Positions 36,432 through 45,984 are shown, numbered from the stretch's first letter. The stretch: 64,000 bases of DNA from Umezawaea sp036375055 (GCF_036375055.1 NZ_DASUSQ010000142.1:1-64000), one strand, 5' to 3'. Notes: generated from the sequence alone by a model not told the origin. Program-made: numbers and translations.

Positions 36432-36923
36432 TCATCTGGGCCCCAGCCGGACTCTTGTACGGTCGTCGAGCGATGGTGGTGCTGAGAGCGCGGTCGGGTG
36501 ACGATGTGGGTTCCCTCCCAGCGTTTCCAGTCGTAGCGGGCGCGGCTGGTGAGGTCGGACGACGCGGTGAGCGCGGACACTGGATTTCATGAGGGCGAGA
36601 CCTTCACGACAGCCGACGAGGACTTCGCACGAGTAGTGTCCAATGTAGACGGTAGTGGTCGGAGTAGCCGAGATGAGCGAACACGCCCCGTAGGGCGCAC
36701 GTCCAACCCGGTCAGCGTGACCCGGAACGTTCCCGAGGTGCCAGTGCGACCCGCGATCGGCGTGAGGGATCGCGTCACCGCTGCGAGCCTCGCGGACAGC
36801 ACGGATACCGGTGACGAGCGCTGCATCGCGCCAGGCCTGCGCCAAGGAACGACGGGGCATGGGCACGTGCTGGACGTGAGCCCCAGCACGCGGCAGATCG
36901 ACTCTGAAGGCTGGACCGGTCAC
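36432..36923 (-). pseudogene. Degraded transposase-like remnant (IS3-type?)
   Basis: In this minus-strand frame a segment near 36735-36830 reads DAALVTGIRAVREARSGDAI followed by HADRGSHW. This resembles the DDE-region block (HHSDRGSQY) of IS3-family transposases. The flanking sequence does not continue the family in one frame, and no intact ends are visible. The remainder of 36318-37000 holds no gene I can support. Confidence 0.35.
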
Positions 36924-37000
36924 CGCGGTCGGCCGGACCGCCCCGGATCAGGCGTTCGGGTGGGGGTGGCGCGGACCGGACCCACGCCGCCCCCACCCGA

Positions 37001-38860
37001 TCAGGACGTCGCCGCGAACTGGGCCGAGTACAGCCGTGCGTACGCCCCCTCCGCCGCCAGCAGTTGTTCGTGCGTCCCCTGTTCCACGATCCGACCCGAC
37101 TCCATCACCAGGATCAGGTCGGCGTCGCGGATCGTCGACAGGCGGTGCGCGATCACGAAGCTCGTGCGCGACGAACGCAGTGCGGCCATCGCGTGCTGCA
37201 CCAACGACTCCGTGCGCGTGTCGACCGAGCTGGTCGCCTCGTCCAGGATCAGCAGGGACGGGCTCGCGAGGAACGCCCGCGCGATCGTCAGCAGCTGCTT
37301 CTCACCCGCGCTGACGTTGGTGCCCTCCTCGTCGATCACCGTGTCGTAGCCGTCGGGCAGCGTCCGCACGAACCGGTCCACGAACGTCGCCCGCGCCGCG
37401 GCCACGATCTCGTCGTCGGACGCGCCCGGCTTCCCGTAGGCGATGTTGTCGCGGATGGTCCCCCCGAACAGCCACGTGTCCTGGAGCACCATCCCGATCT
37501 GCGACCGCAGGTCCTCGCGCCGCAGCCGGGTGATGTCCACGCCGTCCAGCGTGATCCGCCCGGCGTCCAGCTCGTAGAACCGCATGACCAGGTTCACCAG
37601 CGTGGTCTTCCCCGCCCCGGTCGGCCCGACGATGGCCACGGTCTGGCCGGGCTCGGCCACCAACGACAGGTGCTCGATCAGCGGCTGCTCCGGCCGGTAG
37701 GAGAAGCTGACGTCGTGGAACTCCACCCGGCCGCGCCGCTCGGCGGGCAGCGACGCGTCGGCCGGGTCCGGTGACTGCTCCTCCGCGTCCAGCAGCTCGA
37801 AGACCCGCTCGGCCGAGGCCACACCCGACTGCATCAGGTTCGCCATCGACGCGACCTGGGTCAGCGGTTGGGTGAACTGGCGCGAGTACTGGAGGAACGC
37901 CTGCACCTCGCCGAGGCTCATCGTGCCCGACGTGATGCGCAGGCCGCCGACCACGGCGACGACGACGTAGCTGAGGTTCGACAGGAACATCATCGCGGGC
38001 ATGATCAGCCCGGAGATGAACTGCGCGCCGAGCGCCGCCTCGTACAGGTCGTCGTTGCGGCGCTGGAACTCCGCCTCGGACTCCTTCTGCCGCCCGAACA
38101 CCTTCACCACCTGGTGGCCGGTGAACGACTCCTCGATGTGCGCGTTGAGCACACCGGTGTGCTTCCACTGCTGCATGAACAGCTTCTGCGACCGCTTCCC
38201 GATGGCGCCGGTGACGAACACCGACACCGGGACGACCGCCAGGGCGATGAGCGCGAGCAGCGGGGAGATCGAGAACATCATCGCGACCACGCCGATGACG
38301 GTCAGCAGCGACGTGAGGAGCTGGCTCAGGGTCTGCTGCACGGTCGACGCGACGTTGTCGATGTCGTTGGTGGCCCTGGACAGCAGCTCGCCGCGGGGCT
38401 GGCCGTCGAAGTAGCGCAGCGGGAGCCGGTGCAGCTTCGCCTCGACCTCCTCGCGCAGCGTGTGGACGACGCGCTGCACGACGCCGTTGAGCAGCCCGCC
38501 CTGCGCCCACGAGAACAGCGAGGACGCGAGGTACAGGACCATCACCCACACCAGCACGGTGCCGAGCGCGCCGAAGTCGATGCCCGCGCCGGGCGTTCCG
38601 CGCGTCCGGCCCATCACGCCGTCGAAGATGATGTCGGTCGCGTGCCCGAGGATCTTCGGCCCGGCCACGGCGAACGCGACGCTGATGACGCCGAGCAGGA
38701 CGACGGCCGCGAACGTGACGCGTTCGGGGTGCATCCGGGCGGCCAGCCGCTTGGCGGACGGCCCGAAGGACTTGGCCTTGCCGACGGGCATGCCCATGCC
38801 GGGCATGCCGCGGCCCATCGGCGACGGCTGGGGGCGTGGACTCGTGGTGGTGGCGGTCAT
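37001..38860 (-). CDS. ABC exporter subunit (permease-ATPase fusion), partner of 38857-40602
   Basis: The 619-aa half-transporter has an N-terminal Gly/Met-rich cytoplasmic tail, six membrane helices (about 45-330) and an ATPase domain. Walker A is GPTGAGKTT, Walker B LLILDEATSSVD keeps the catalytic Glu, and the signature is degenerate (VSAGEKQ instead of LSGGQ). This matches one half of heterodimeric multidrug-type exporters. It overlaps the other half by 4 nt (ATGA). The substrate is unknown. Antimicrobial or lipid export is usual for the family. Confidence 0.92.
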   Translation of the reverse strand: MTATTTSPRPQPSPMGRGMPGMGMPVGKAKSFGPSAKRLAARMHPERVTFAAVVLLGVISVAFAVAGPKILGHATDIIFDGVMGRTRGTPGAGIDFGALGTVLVWVMVLYLASSLFSWAQGGLLNGVVQRVVHTLREEVEAKLHRLPLRYFDGQPRGELLSRATNDIDNVASTVQQTLSQLLTSLLTVIGVVAMMFSISPLLALIALAVVPVSVFVTGAIGKRSQKLFMQQWKHTGVLNAHIEESFTGHQVVKVFGRQKESEAEFQRRNDDLYEAALGAQFISGLIMPAMMFLSNLSYVVVAVVGGLRITSGTMSLGEVQAFLQYSRQFTQPLTQVASMANLMQSGVASAERVFELLDAEEQSPDPADASLPAERRGRVEFHDVSFSYRPEQPLIEHLSLVAEPGQTVAIVGPTGAGKTTLVNLVMRFYELDAGRITLDGVDITRLRREDLRSQIGMVLQDTWLFGGTIRDNIAYGKPGASDDEIVAAARATFVDRFVRTLPDGYDTVIDEEGTNVSAGEKQLLTIARAFLASPSLLILDEATSSVDTRTESLVQHAMAALRSSRTSFVIAHRLSTIRDADLILVMESGRIVEQGTHEQLLAAEGAYARLYSAQFAATS

Positions 38861-40602
38861 GCGGCCTGCTCCGGGGTGAGCTGGGACTGGACGATCTCCC
38901 GGTAGGTCTGGCAGGAGTCGAGCAGTTCGTGGTGGGTGCCCGCGCCGACGACGGAACCGCCGTCCAGCACGATGATCTCGTCGGCGTCCAGGACGGTGGT
39001 GATCCGCTGGGCGACGACGAGCACGGCGGACCGCTCGACGTGCGGGCGCAGCGCCGCGCGCAGCCGGGCGTCCGTCGCGAGGTCGAGCGCGGAGAACGAG
39101 TCGTCGAACAGGTAGACCTCCGGGCGGCGGACGAGCGCGCGGGCGATGCACAGCCGCTGCCGCTGGCCGCCGGACACGTTGGTGCCGCCCTGCGCGATGG
39201 GCGCGGCGAGCCCCTCGGGCATGGCCTCGACGAAGTCGCGGGCCTGCGCGACCTCCAGCGCCTCCCACAGCTCGTCGTCCGTGGCGTCGGGTCTGCCGTA
39301 GCGCAGGTTGCTCGCCACGGTGCCGGTGAACAGGTAGGGCCGCTGCGGCACCAGTCCGATCCGGTCCCACAGCACGTCCGGGTCGAGTTCGCGGACGTCG
39401 ACGCCGTCGACCAGCACGCTGCCGTCGGTCACGTCGATCAGCCGCGGGATCAGGGACACCAGCGTGGTCTTGCCGGTGCCGGTGCTGCCGACGATCGCCG
39501 TGGTGCGACCCGCCTCGACGCGGAAGGAGATGTCCCGCAGCACGGGTTCCGCCGCGCCGGGGTAGCGGAACCCGGCGCCGCGGAACTCCACCGAGGCCCG
39601 CGTCGGCAGCTCGCGCACGGGGGTCTCCGGCGGGGTCACGGACGATTCGGTGTCGAGCACCTCGTTGATCCGCTCGGCGCACACCGACGCCCTCGGGATG
39701 AGGGTCGAGATGAACGTCGCCATCATCACCGACATCAGGATCTGCATGAGGTAGTTGAGGAACGCGGTCATGGAGCCGATCCGCATCTCCCCCGCGTCGA
39801 CCTGGTGCGCGCCGAACCACAGGACGGCGACGCTGGACGCGTTGAGGATCAGGATCACCGTCGGGAAGATCAGCGCCTGGAGCCTGCCGACGCGCAGCGC
39901 GGTGTCGGTGAGCGCGGCGTTGGCCTCGCCGAACCGGCGGGACTCAGCGGGCTCGCGCACGAACGCGCGCACGACCCGGATGCCCGAGAGCTGCTCCCGC
40001 AGCACGCGGTTCACCCGGTCGATCCGGGTCTGCATCACCCGGAACTGCGGGACCATGTTCCGGACGATCGCGCCGATGGCCAGCAGCAGCGCGGGAACGC
40101 ACACCAGCAGCAGCCACGACAGGCCGACGTCCTCGTTGAGCGCCATGACGATGCCCGCGACGCACATGATCGGCGCGGTGACGAGCATCGTGCACATCAG
40201 CACCACCAGGAGCTGCACCTGCTGCACGTCGTTCGTGGTGCGGGTGATCAGCGACGGCGGACCGAACCCGGCGACCTCGCGGGCGGAGAACTCGCCGACG
40301 CGGTGGAAGATCGCCGCTCGGACGTCCCTGCCGAACCCCATGGCGCTGCGGGACGCGTAGTACACGGCCGCGCCGGAGCAGGCGATCTGGAGGAGGGTGA
40401 CCGCGAGCATCCACCCCCCGGTGGACACGATGTAGCCGCCGTCCCCCTTCGCGACACCGAAGTCGATGATGTCGGCGTTGAGGCTGGGCAGGTACAGGGA
40501 CGCGATCGTGCCGATGAGCTGGAGGACCAGCACGATCCAGAGTTCGCGCCGGTACGGGCGCAGGTAGGTCAGCATCAGGCGGTACAGCAACGAAGCCCCC
40601 AC
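38857..40602 (-). CDS. ABC exporter subunit (permease-ATPase fusion), degenerate catalytic site
   Basis: The 581-aa half-transporter has six membrane helices (about 18-310) and an ATPase domain with Walker A GSTGTGKTT and canonical signature VSGGQRQ. Walker B (VYLFDDSFSALD) has Asp where the catalytic Glu should be. Together with the partner's degenerate signature this leaves one competent ATP site, the pattern of asymmetric exporters. It starts at GTG 40602, with weak ribosome-site evidence. A divergent TetR gene lies 76 bp away. Confidence 0.92.
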   Translation of the reverse strand: MGASLLYRLMLTYLRPYRRELWIVLVLQLIGTIASLYLPSLNADIIDFGVAKGDGGYIVSTGGWMLAVTLLQIACSGAAVYYASRSAMGFGRDVRAAIFHRVGEFSAREVAGFGPPSLITRTTNDVQQVQLLVVLMCTMLVTAPIMCVAGIVMALNEDVGLSWLLLVCVPALLLAIGAIVRNMVPQFRVMQTRIDRVNRVLREQLSGIRVVRAFVREPAESRRFGEANAALTDTALRVGRLQALIFPTVILILNASSVAVLWFGAHQVDAGEMRIGSMTAFLNYLMQILMSVMMATFISTLIPRASVCAERINEVLDTESSVTPPETPVRELPTRASVEFRGAGFRYPGAAEPVLRDISFRVEAGRTTAIVGSTGTGKTTLVSLIPRLIDVTDGSVLVDGVDVRELDPDVLWDRIGLVPQRPYLFTGTVASNLRYGRPDATDDELWEALEVAQARDFVEAMPEGLAAPIAQGGTNVSGGQRQRLCIARALVRRPEVYLFDDSFSALDLATDARLRAALRPHVERSAVLVVAQRITTVLDADEIIVLDGGSVVGAGTHHELLDSCQTYREIVQSQLTPEQAA

Positions 40603-40611
40603 GGAAGAAAC

Positions 40612-40661
40612 TTGCCGTATCTAATGGTGCGTAACGTAGGCTACGCCGACAAGATACGCAA
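40612..40661. promoter_or_regulatory. Candidate TetR operators between exporter and regulator
   Basis: Two nested inverted repeats lie in the 76-bp divergent gap. The outer pair is CGTATCT (40616-40622) with AGATACG (40652-40658), extendable to TTGCCGTATCT/AGATACGCAA with one inserted base. The inner one is CGTAG-G-CTACG (40635-40645). Binding here would block both promoters. Confidence 0.55.
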
Positions 40662-40678
40662 AGTGTTTAAGGGGAAGC

Positions 40679-41308
40679 GTGCCGGAGACGAGGACGCGCC
40701 GCCGGGGAACCGCTCTCGAACAGGCGATCCTCGACGCCGCCTGGGCTGAGCTGAGGGACGTCGGGTACGCCCGGTTCACCATCGACTCGGTGGCCGCGCG
40801 CGCCAGGACCAGCAAACCGGTGATCTACCGCCGCTGGTCCAACCGTGCCGAACTCGTGTTCGCCGCGTGGGGGAACCAGGCGCCCGCGGAGCACCTCCCG
40901 CCCGACACCGGCGCGCTCCGCACCGACCTCCTCGTGCTGTTCACCAGGATCGCCCGCCGCGCCGACGCGATGATGAACGAGATGATCGTGGGCGTCATGA
41001 GCGAGGCCTTCCGCCACCCGGAGGTCGCCGACCTGCTGCGCGACCGGCTGCTCAGCGCGCCGGTCGCCGACGTCGTGCGGACGATCGTGGACCGGGCCGC
41101 CGAACGCGGCGAGATCCCGCCCACCACCCTGTCGCCGCGCGCCGGGCGTCTGCCGTTCGACCTGGTGCGCAACGACGCCGTGCTGAGCGGCGGCCCGATG
41201 ACGAACGACGCGATCGTGGAACTGGTCGACGACGTCTACCTGCCGCTGCTGCGCGGACTCGCGCTCACCCGCGACGATGAGGGGCATGGACTTCCTCCCG
41301 CTGGCTGA
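40679..41308 (+). CDS. TetR/AcrR family transcriptional regulator
   Basis: The 209-aa protein has an N-terminal HTH: AILDAAWAELRDVGYARFTI, then VAARARTSKPVIYRRWSNRAE. The C-terminal ligand-binding region is of TetR_C type. It starts at GTG 40679 behind AAGGGGAAG and is transcribed divergently from the ABC exporter. By position it is the likely repressor of that exporter and of itself. Its 3' end overlaps the M20 peptidase start by 32 nt. Confidence 0.92.
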   Translation: MPETRTRRRGTALEQAILDAAWAELRDVGYARFTIDSVAARARTSKPVIYRRWSNRAELVFAAWGNQAPAEHLPPDTGALRTDLLVLFTRIARRADAMMNEMIVGVMSEAFRHPEVADLLRDRLLSAPVADVVRTIVDRAAERGEIPPTTLSPRAGRLPFDLVRNDAVLSGGPMTNDAIVELVDDVYLPLLRGLALTRDDEGHGLPPAG

Positions 41309-42371
41309 AGAACTGCTCGCCGTGCGGTCCACGGCGGACCGCCCCCACGACCTGCTCCGCGCGCTGGACCTGGTGCTGGACGTCGTCGGCCCCGGTTTCA
41401 CCGTCGAGCGGTTCGAGTCGAACGGCAAACCCGGTGCGCTGGTCTACGCGGGCCCGTCCCGCCCGCACTTCCGCGTGGTCCTCAACGGCCACCTGGACGT
41501 CGTGCCCGGCGCGGACGAGCAGTTCGTGCCGCGCCGCGACGGCGACCGCCTGATCGCCCGAGGCGCCCAGGACATGAAGCTCTCCGCCCTCGTCCAGGCG
41601 CAGGTGTTCCGCGACACGGCCGCGACCGCGCCGTTCCCGATCGGCCTGCAACTCGTGACCGACGAGGAGGTGGGCGGCCGGGACGGCACCCTGCACCAGC
41701 TGGAGCAGGGCGTCACCGCGTCCTTCGTGGTGATCGGCGAACACAGCGGGCTGCGGGTCGTCGCGGAGTCCAAGGGCATCGCGGGCGTCCGCCTGCACGC
41801 CACCGGCCGGGCCGCGCACAGCGCCTACCAGTGGCTCGGTGACAACGCACTCGTCAGCCTGGGGCGCGCCGTCGAGGCCGTCCTCGCCGCCTACCCCGTC
41901 GCGACGGAGGAGGCGTGGCGCACCACCGTGACCGTCGCCAGGATCGCCACCACCAACCAGGCGACGAACCAGGTCCCGGCCGACGCGACCGCGTGGCTCG
42001 ACGTCCGCTTCCCACCGGAGGACGGCGACTTCACCGGCCGCACCCCTGACGAGGTCGCCGCCCACCTCGCGGCGCTGTGCCCACCGGGCGTCACCGCGAC
42101 CGTCGACCACGTCGAGCCACCGCACCGCGCGGACCCCGAGAACCCGGACGTGCCCGCGCTCCAACGAGCCGCACGGGACCAGGGGTACTCCGGCGACCTG
42201 CTGCGCAAGCACGGCGCGGCGGACTCCCGCTTCTACTCCCAGCGGGGTGTCGACGCGGTGATCTTCGGCGTCGGCGGCGACGGCCAGCACGGGCCGGACG
42301 AGTACGCGGACCTGACGACGGTGGAGCCCTACCGCCGCGCGCTGCTGGGGTTCCTCGCGTCGCTCAGGTGA
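41277..42371 (+). CDS. M20 family metallopeptidase (ArgE/DapE-like)
   Basis: The 364-aa protein shows the di-metal ligands of M20 enzymes: NGHLDVVP, ARGAQDMK, VTDEEVGG, GEHSG and, near the C-terminus, the His of GDGQHGPDEY. A dimerisation domain lies between (about 165-270). These enzymes cleave amide bonds of N-acyl amino acids or small peptides. The exact substrate is not predictable. ATG 41277 or 41286 may be used. Neither has a strong ribosome site, and the overlap with the TetR gene implies coupling. Confidence 0.88.
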   Translation: MRGMDFLPLAEELLAVRSTADRPHDLLRALDLVLDVVGPGFTVERFESNGKPGALVYAGPSRPHFRVVLNGHLDVVPGADEQFVPRRDGDRLIARGAQDMKLSALVQAQVFRDTAATAPFPIGLQLVTDEEVGGRDGTLHQLEQGVTASFVVIGEHSGLRVVAESKGIAGVRLHATGRAAHSAYQWLGDNALVSLGRAVEAVLAAYPVATEEAWRTTVTVARIATTNQATNQVPADATAWLDVRFPPEDGDFTGRTPDEVAAHLAALCPPGVTATVDHVEPPHRADPENPDVPALQRAARDQGYSGDLLRKHGAADSRFYSQRGVDAVIFGVGGDGQHGPDEYADLTTVEPYRRALLGFLASLR

Positions 42372-42545
42372 GCGCGTGCGCGGCCGACCACATCCGCACG
42401 TCCTCGGTCGTCCCCTCCGCGGTCCGCCCGCCGGTGTCGACCGCGCACCGCTCCCACTCGCCCAGGCCGCCGCACGGCCTCCGGCAGGTACGGCGGGGTG
42501 GAGCCGGTGACGATCGTCGGTGAGCCCGGCTCCGACGAGGACGCG

Positions 42546-43607
42546 TCACGCGGACGGGATTCGGGCGATACCTGTCCTGTCTTCCAGCGCCTGCCTGCCG
42601 CGTGCGGGGCTGAACTGCTGGGTCGCGCACACCAGCCACCCCGCCGCGACGACCCCGACCAGGCTGAGCAGCCGGTACAGGACGACGACCGGCAGCGCCT
42701 TCGCGGCCGGGATCCCACCGGCGACGAGCGTGAGCACGAGCGCGGCGTCGACCACACCCAGCCCACCGGGCAGCGGCGAGAGACCCGAGGTGGTCATGCC
42801 CGCCGTGTACACGAGGAGCAGCAGCGGGAGCGACAGGCCGTGCACGCCGAGGGCCGCGGCGCACGCGGCGAGGCACGCCGCGTCGAACGCCCAGTTGAGC
42901 AGCGCGAGCCCGGTGGCGGCGCTCCAGTCACGGCCGCGGGGACGCACGGTGCCGAGCTGCGCCACCATCTCGTCCAGCCCGGCGGTGCCGGTGTCCGCGG
43001 GACGGCGTCGCAGCCGGTTCACCCCGTGCAGCACCCGGCGCGCGGCGGTGACGAGCGGCTGGGGGTGGCGCACGAGTTCGCGGGCGACGGCGGTCACCAC
43101 CACCAGCCCGGCGGCGCTCAGCACCACCTTCGTCCAACTCGGACTGCCGCCCACCGACAGCGTGGCGGTCAGTCCGACGAGGCCCAGCGACGCGGTCGAC
43201 ACGAGTCCACCCGCGACGAGGCACCAGGTCGCCACGGCGTTGCCCGCGCCCTCGCCGCGCATCCAGCGGAACGTGTAGGCGGTGGAGAACGCTGCCCCGC
43301 CGGGCAGGGTGGCGTGCAGCGAGTTCGCCACGAGTGCGGCGGCGACCGAGCTGCCGACCGACGCGTGGACGCCCGCGGCCATGAGGAGCCTGCGCCGGGT
43401 GAGGGCGAACATGACCATCGACACGGCCGTCGCGAGGACGGCCGCGGTGAGCCACGCCACGTCGACGGCGGCGAGCGACGCCACCGCGGACTCGATCGTC
43501 GGCGCGAACACGACGGCTTCCACCACCAGCAGTCCGATCACGAGCGCCGCGGCCACCAGTCGAAAACGCCCGGTCCTGCCCCTGCCCCGCTGCACCACGT
43601 CCGTCAT
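42546..43607 (-). CDS. Flippase-like membrane protein (LPG synthase TM / UPF0104 type)
   Basis: The 353-aa protein has about eight membrane helices. The family pattern includes NSLHATLPGGAAFSTAYTFRWM in the middle and SPLPGGLGVVDAALVLTLVAGG near the C-terminus. This matches the transmembrane domain of lysylphosphatidylglycerol synthases without the synthase part, a family thought to move lipids. It converges with the M20 gene. 42372-42545 between them holds no supported gene. Confidence 0.85.
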   Translation of the reverse strand: MTDVVQRGRGRTGRFRLVAAALVIGLLVVEAVVFAPTIESAVASLAAVDVAWLTAAVLATAVSMVMFALTRRRLLMAAGVHASVGSSVAAALVANSLHATLPGGAAFSTAYTFRWMRGEGAGNAVATWCLVAGGLVSTASLGLVGLTATLSVGGSPSWTKVVLSAAGLVVVTAVARELVRHPQPLVTAARRVLHGVNRLRRRPADTGTAGLDEMVAQLGTVRPRGRDWSAATGLALLNWAFDAACLAACAAALGVHGLSLPLLLLVYTAGMTTSGLSPLPGGLGVVDAALVLTLVAGGIPAAKALPVVVLYRLLSLVGVVAAGWLVCATQQFSPARGRQALEDRTGIARIPSA

Positions 43608-43799
43608 GCCGGAATCGTCCCGGTCGGACGTGCGCCGTTCCTGTGCGTTCTCACGACGCTATCTTCCACCGCGGACCGAAGTCCAAACGTCACAACGCTC
43701 TTCCGCCTTCGGACGTTCAGGAAGTCCACAGGGTCCGTCGCGCCGCGACCGGCCGCACCGGACCGTTTGTTTCGGCCTGCACTGAAGTGATCGAGGCAA

Positions 43800-44510
43800 T
43801 CAAGGACTGCGCTGCGCCAGCAGGCCGTCGATGATCACGCGCAGCTTCCAGGACGCCCTGTCGCCGCCTCCGCCGGTCAGCAGGGGCGCGAGCGCGTGGA
43901 TCGTCGGGTGCTCCTCCGGGGACACGGATCGGTAGACGGTGTCCAGGCGCGCGGAGAACGCGGCCGTCATCGCGGCCTCGGTGGCCCGTTCCGACCCGGC
44001 TGAGCGCTCCAGCTCGCGCTGGGCCCGCAGGCGCGCCGCGATCTCCAGCGCGGACGAGCTGATGTACTGGGCGAGCAGGTCGGCAGCCCACGCGCACGCG
44101 GCGTCGTCGATGCCGCCGAGCCGGAGCAGGCGCAGGACCTCCTCGGTCACGCGGAGGGTGTGCGGACCGGTCGGGACGTCGACCAGCCCGACGGACGCGA
44201 TGTCACCGCGGCGGCTCAGCGCGACGACGACGCGGTCCACCAGCAGCTCGAGGCGTTCGCGCCAGTCGCCGTCGGAGTCGTCGGGGAGCACGACCCGCGC
44301 GATGGCCAGGTCGTGGGCGAGCGCCATGAGTTCGCGGCGGTCCTGGACGTAGACGTAGAGCGACGCCGGTCCGGTCTCCAGCGCCTTGGCCACGCGCCGC
44401 ATGCTCACCGCCTCGTACCCCACCTCGGAGACCAGGTCGAGCGTGGTGGCCACGATCGCCTCCAGGCTCAGCGTCGACTTCTCGGGACGGGCGCGGGGGG
44501 TGGCGGGCAC
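43800..44510 (-). CDS. TetR family transcriptional regulator
   Basis: The 236-aa protein has an N-terminal HTH (AIVATTLDLVSEVGYEAVSM, RRVAKALETGPASLYVYV) and a larger C-terminal domain of the TetR_C type that binds small ligands. It starts at GTG 44510 and diverges from the MFS gene. Two nearly identical palindromes lie in the gap, so it probably represses both transcripts. A 192-bp stretch on its 3' side holds no gene. Confidence 0.92.
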   Translation of the reverse strand: MPATPRARPEKSTLSLEAIVATTLDLVSEVGYEAVSMRRVAKALETGPASLYVYVQDRRELMALAHDLAIARVVLPDDSDGDWRERLELLVDRVVVALSRRGDIASVGLVDVPTGPHTLRVTEEVLRLLRLGGIDDAACAWAADLLAQYISSSALEIAARLRAQRELERSAGSERATEAAMTAAFSARLDTVYRSVSPEEHPTIHALAPLLTGGGGDRASWKLRVIIDGLLAQRSP

Positions 44511-44529
44511 AGCGCCGATCCTACCTTGA

Positions 44530-44587
44530 CGAACACTGTTCGCTAGTGCAGGGTTCCTCTCGAAAAGTCGTTAGCGAACACCGTTCG
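44530..44587. promoter_or_regulatory. Two matching TetR operators upstream of the MFS gene
   Basis: Palindrome 1 is CGAACACTGTTCG (44530-44542). Palindrome 2 is CGAACACCGTTCG (44575-44587). They are flanked in mirror fashion by GCTAG and TTAGC, and their centres lie 45 bp apart. One sits next to the TetR start and the other just before the MFS ribosome site, the expected arrangement for dual repression. Confidence 0.8.
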
Positions 44588-44607
44588 TGAATAATCAGGA
44601 GCCGATG

Positions 44608-45984
44608 ATGACCACAACCAGTCCCCCGACCACGGCACACCGGTGGCGATGGCGGGTGCTCGCCGTCGTGCTGCTCGCCGAGGTCGTGGACCTGCTCGAC
44701 TCGACGGTGATGACCGTCGCCGCGCCCTCCGTCCACGCCGGACTCGGTGGCGGCGCCGCCACGCTCCAGTGGCTCACGGCCGGCTACACGCTCGCGTTCG
44801 GCGTGCTGCTGGTGGTCGGCGGACGTCTCGGGGACCACTGGGGCCGCAAGCGGCTGTTCGTCCTCGGCGCCGTCGGGTTCACCGTCGCCTCCGCGCTGTG
44901 CGCGGCCGCCACCTCCCCCGAGGCGCTCGTCGCGGCACGGGTGGCGCAGGGCGCGTTCGGCGCGCTGATGATCCCGCAGGGCTTCGGGGTGCTGGCCTCG
45001 GTGTTCGGGGAGCACGAGCGCGCCAGGGCGTTCTCGCTGTTCGGGCCGGTGATGGGGCTGGCCGCGATCGGCGGGCCGATCGTCGCGGGCGGCCTCATCG
45101 CGCTCGACCCCGGCGGCCTCGACTGGCGGCTGGTCTTCCTGGTGAACCTGCCGATCGGGGCGCTGGTCGTCGCCGGGGCGCTGCGCTGGATGCCCGCCGA
45201 CCGCGGCGACACGACCGCGCGGATCGACCCGGTCGGCGCGGTGCTGGTCGCGGCGGGGTCGGCGCTGCTGGTGCACCCGCTCATCCAGGGCCGCGAGGCG
45301 GGCCGGCCCTGGTGGACGTTCGCCGAACTGGCCGCCGGCGTCGTGGCGTTCCTGGCGCTGGGACGGCGCCAGCGCACCAGCCGGTCACCCATCCTGGTGC
45401 CGAGCCTGCTGCGCAAACGGGCGTTCGTCACCGGACTGGTCGTCGCCGTGTCGTTCTTCACCGGGGCGGGCGGGCTGACGCTGGTGCTCTCGCTGCACCT
45501 CCAGCTCGTCCTCGGGCACACCGCGCTGGGAACGGCACTGGCCCTGTCGCCGATGGCCGTCGGGATCGTGCTCAGCTCGATCGCCGCGCCCAGGCTGGAG
45601 GCCGGGCCCGGCCGGTCGGTGCTGCACCTCGGCCTGGCCGTGGAGGCGGCCGGGGTGATCGGCCTGGCGCTCGTCGTGTCCTCGGACCTGCCCGCGTGGG
45701 CGCTGTCGGTCCCGACGCTGGTCGTGGGCCTCGGGCTGGGTCTGCTGTTCGGCACGGTGATCCAGTCGGTGCTGGCGGTGGCCTCGCCCGACGAGGTGGG
45801 CAGCGCGTCGGGTGCGCTCAACGCGGTCCAGCAGCTCGCGACCGCGCTCGGCGTGGCCGTGCTGGGCACGCTGTTCTTCGCCGGGGGCCTGGTGCCGGGC
45901 CTGCTGGTCGTCACGGCGATGTGCCTGGTCAGCGCCCTCCTCGTCGCCCTGCTTCCCCACCACCGGTCGGGAGTTCGGTCATGA
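44608..45984 (+). CDS. MFS drug-efflux transporter, DHA2 (14-TM) type
   Basis: The 458-aa protein has 14 predicted membrane helices. It carries the MFS loop motif GRLGDHWGRKRLF after helix 2 and the DHA2 motif LDSTVMTVAAPSV in helix 1. It likely exports a small molecule by proton antiport. I use the second of two adjacent ATGs (44608), because AGGAG then has 6-nt spacing. The frame is open back to GTG 44587, inside the operator. The stop overlaps the next gene (ATGA). Confidence 0.92.
   Translation: MTTTSPPTTAHRWRWRVLAVVLLAEVVDLLDSTVMTVAAPSVHAGLGGGAATLQWLTAGYTLAFGVLLVVGGRLGDHWGRKRLFVLGAVGFTVASALCAAATSPEALVAARVAQGAFGALMIPQGFGVLASVFGEHERARAFSLFGPVMGLAAIGGPIVAGGLIALDPGGLDWRLVFLVNLPIGALVVAGALRWMPADRGDTTARIDPVGAVLVAAGSALLVHPLIQGREAGRPWWTFAELAAGVVAFLALGRRQRTSRSPILVPSLLRKRAFVTGLVVAVSFFTGAGGLTLVLSLHLQLVLGHTALGTALALSPMAVGIVLSSIAAPRLEAGPGRSVLHLGLAVEAAGVIGLALVVSSDLPAWALSVPTLVVGLGLGLLFGTVIQSVLAVASPDEVGSASGALNAVQQLATALGVAVLGTLFFAGGLVPGLLVVTAMCLVSALLVALLPHHRSGVRS

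Noticed and set aside
36549..37349. 266-codon plus-strand frame across the exporter's 3' end
   Set aside because: Its second half is antisense to the conserved ATPase domain of the exporter, and its first half has no family resemblance.
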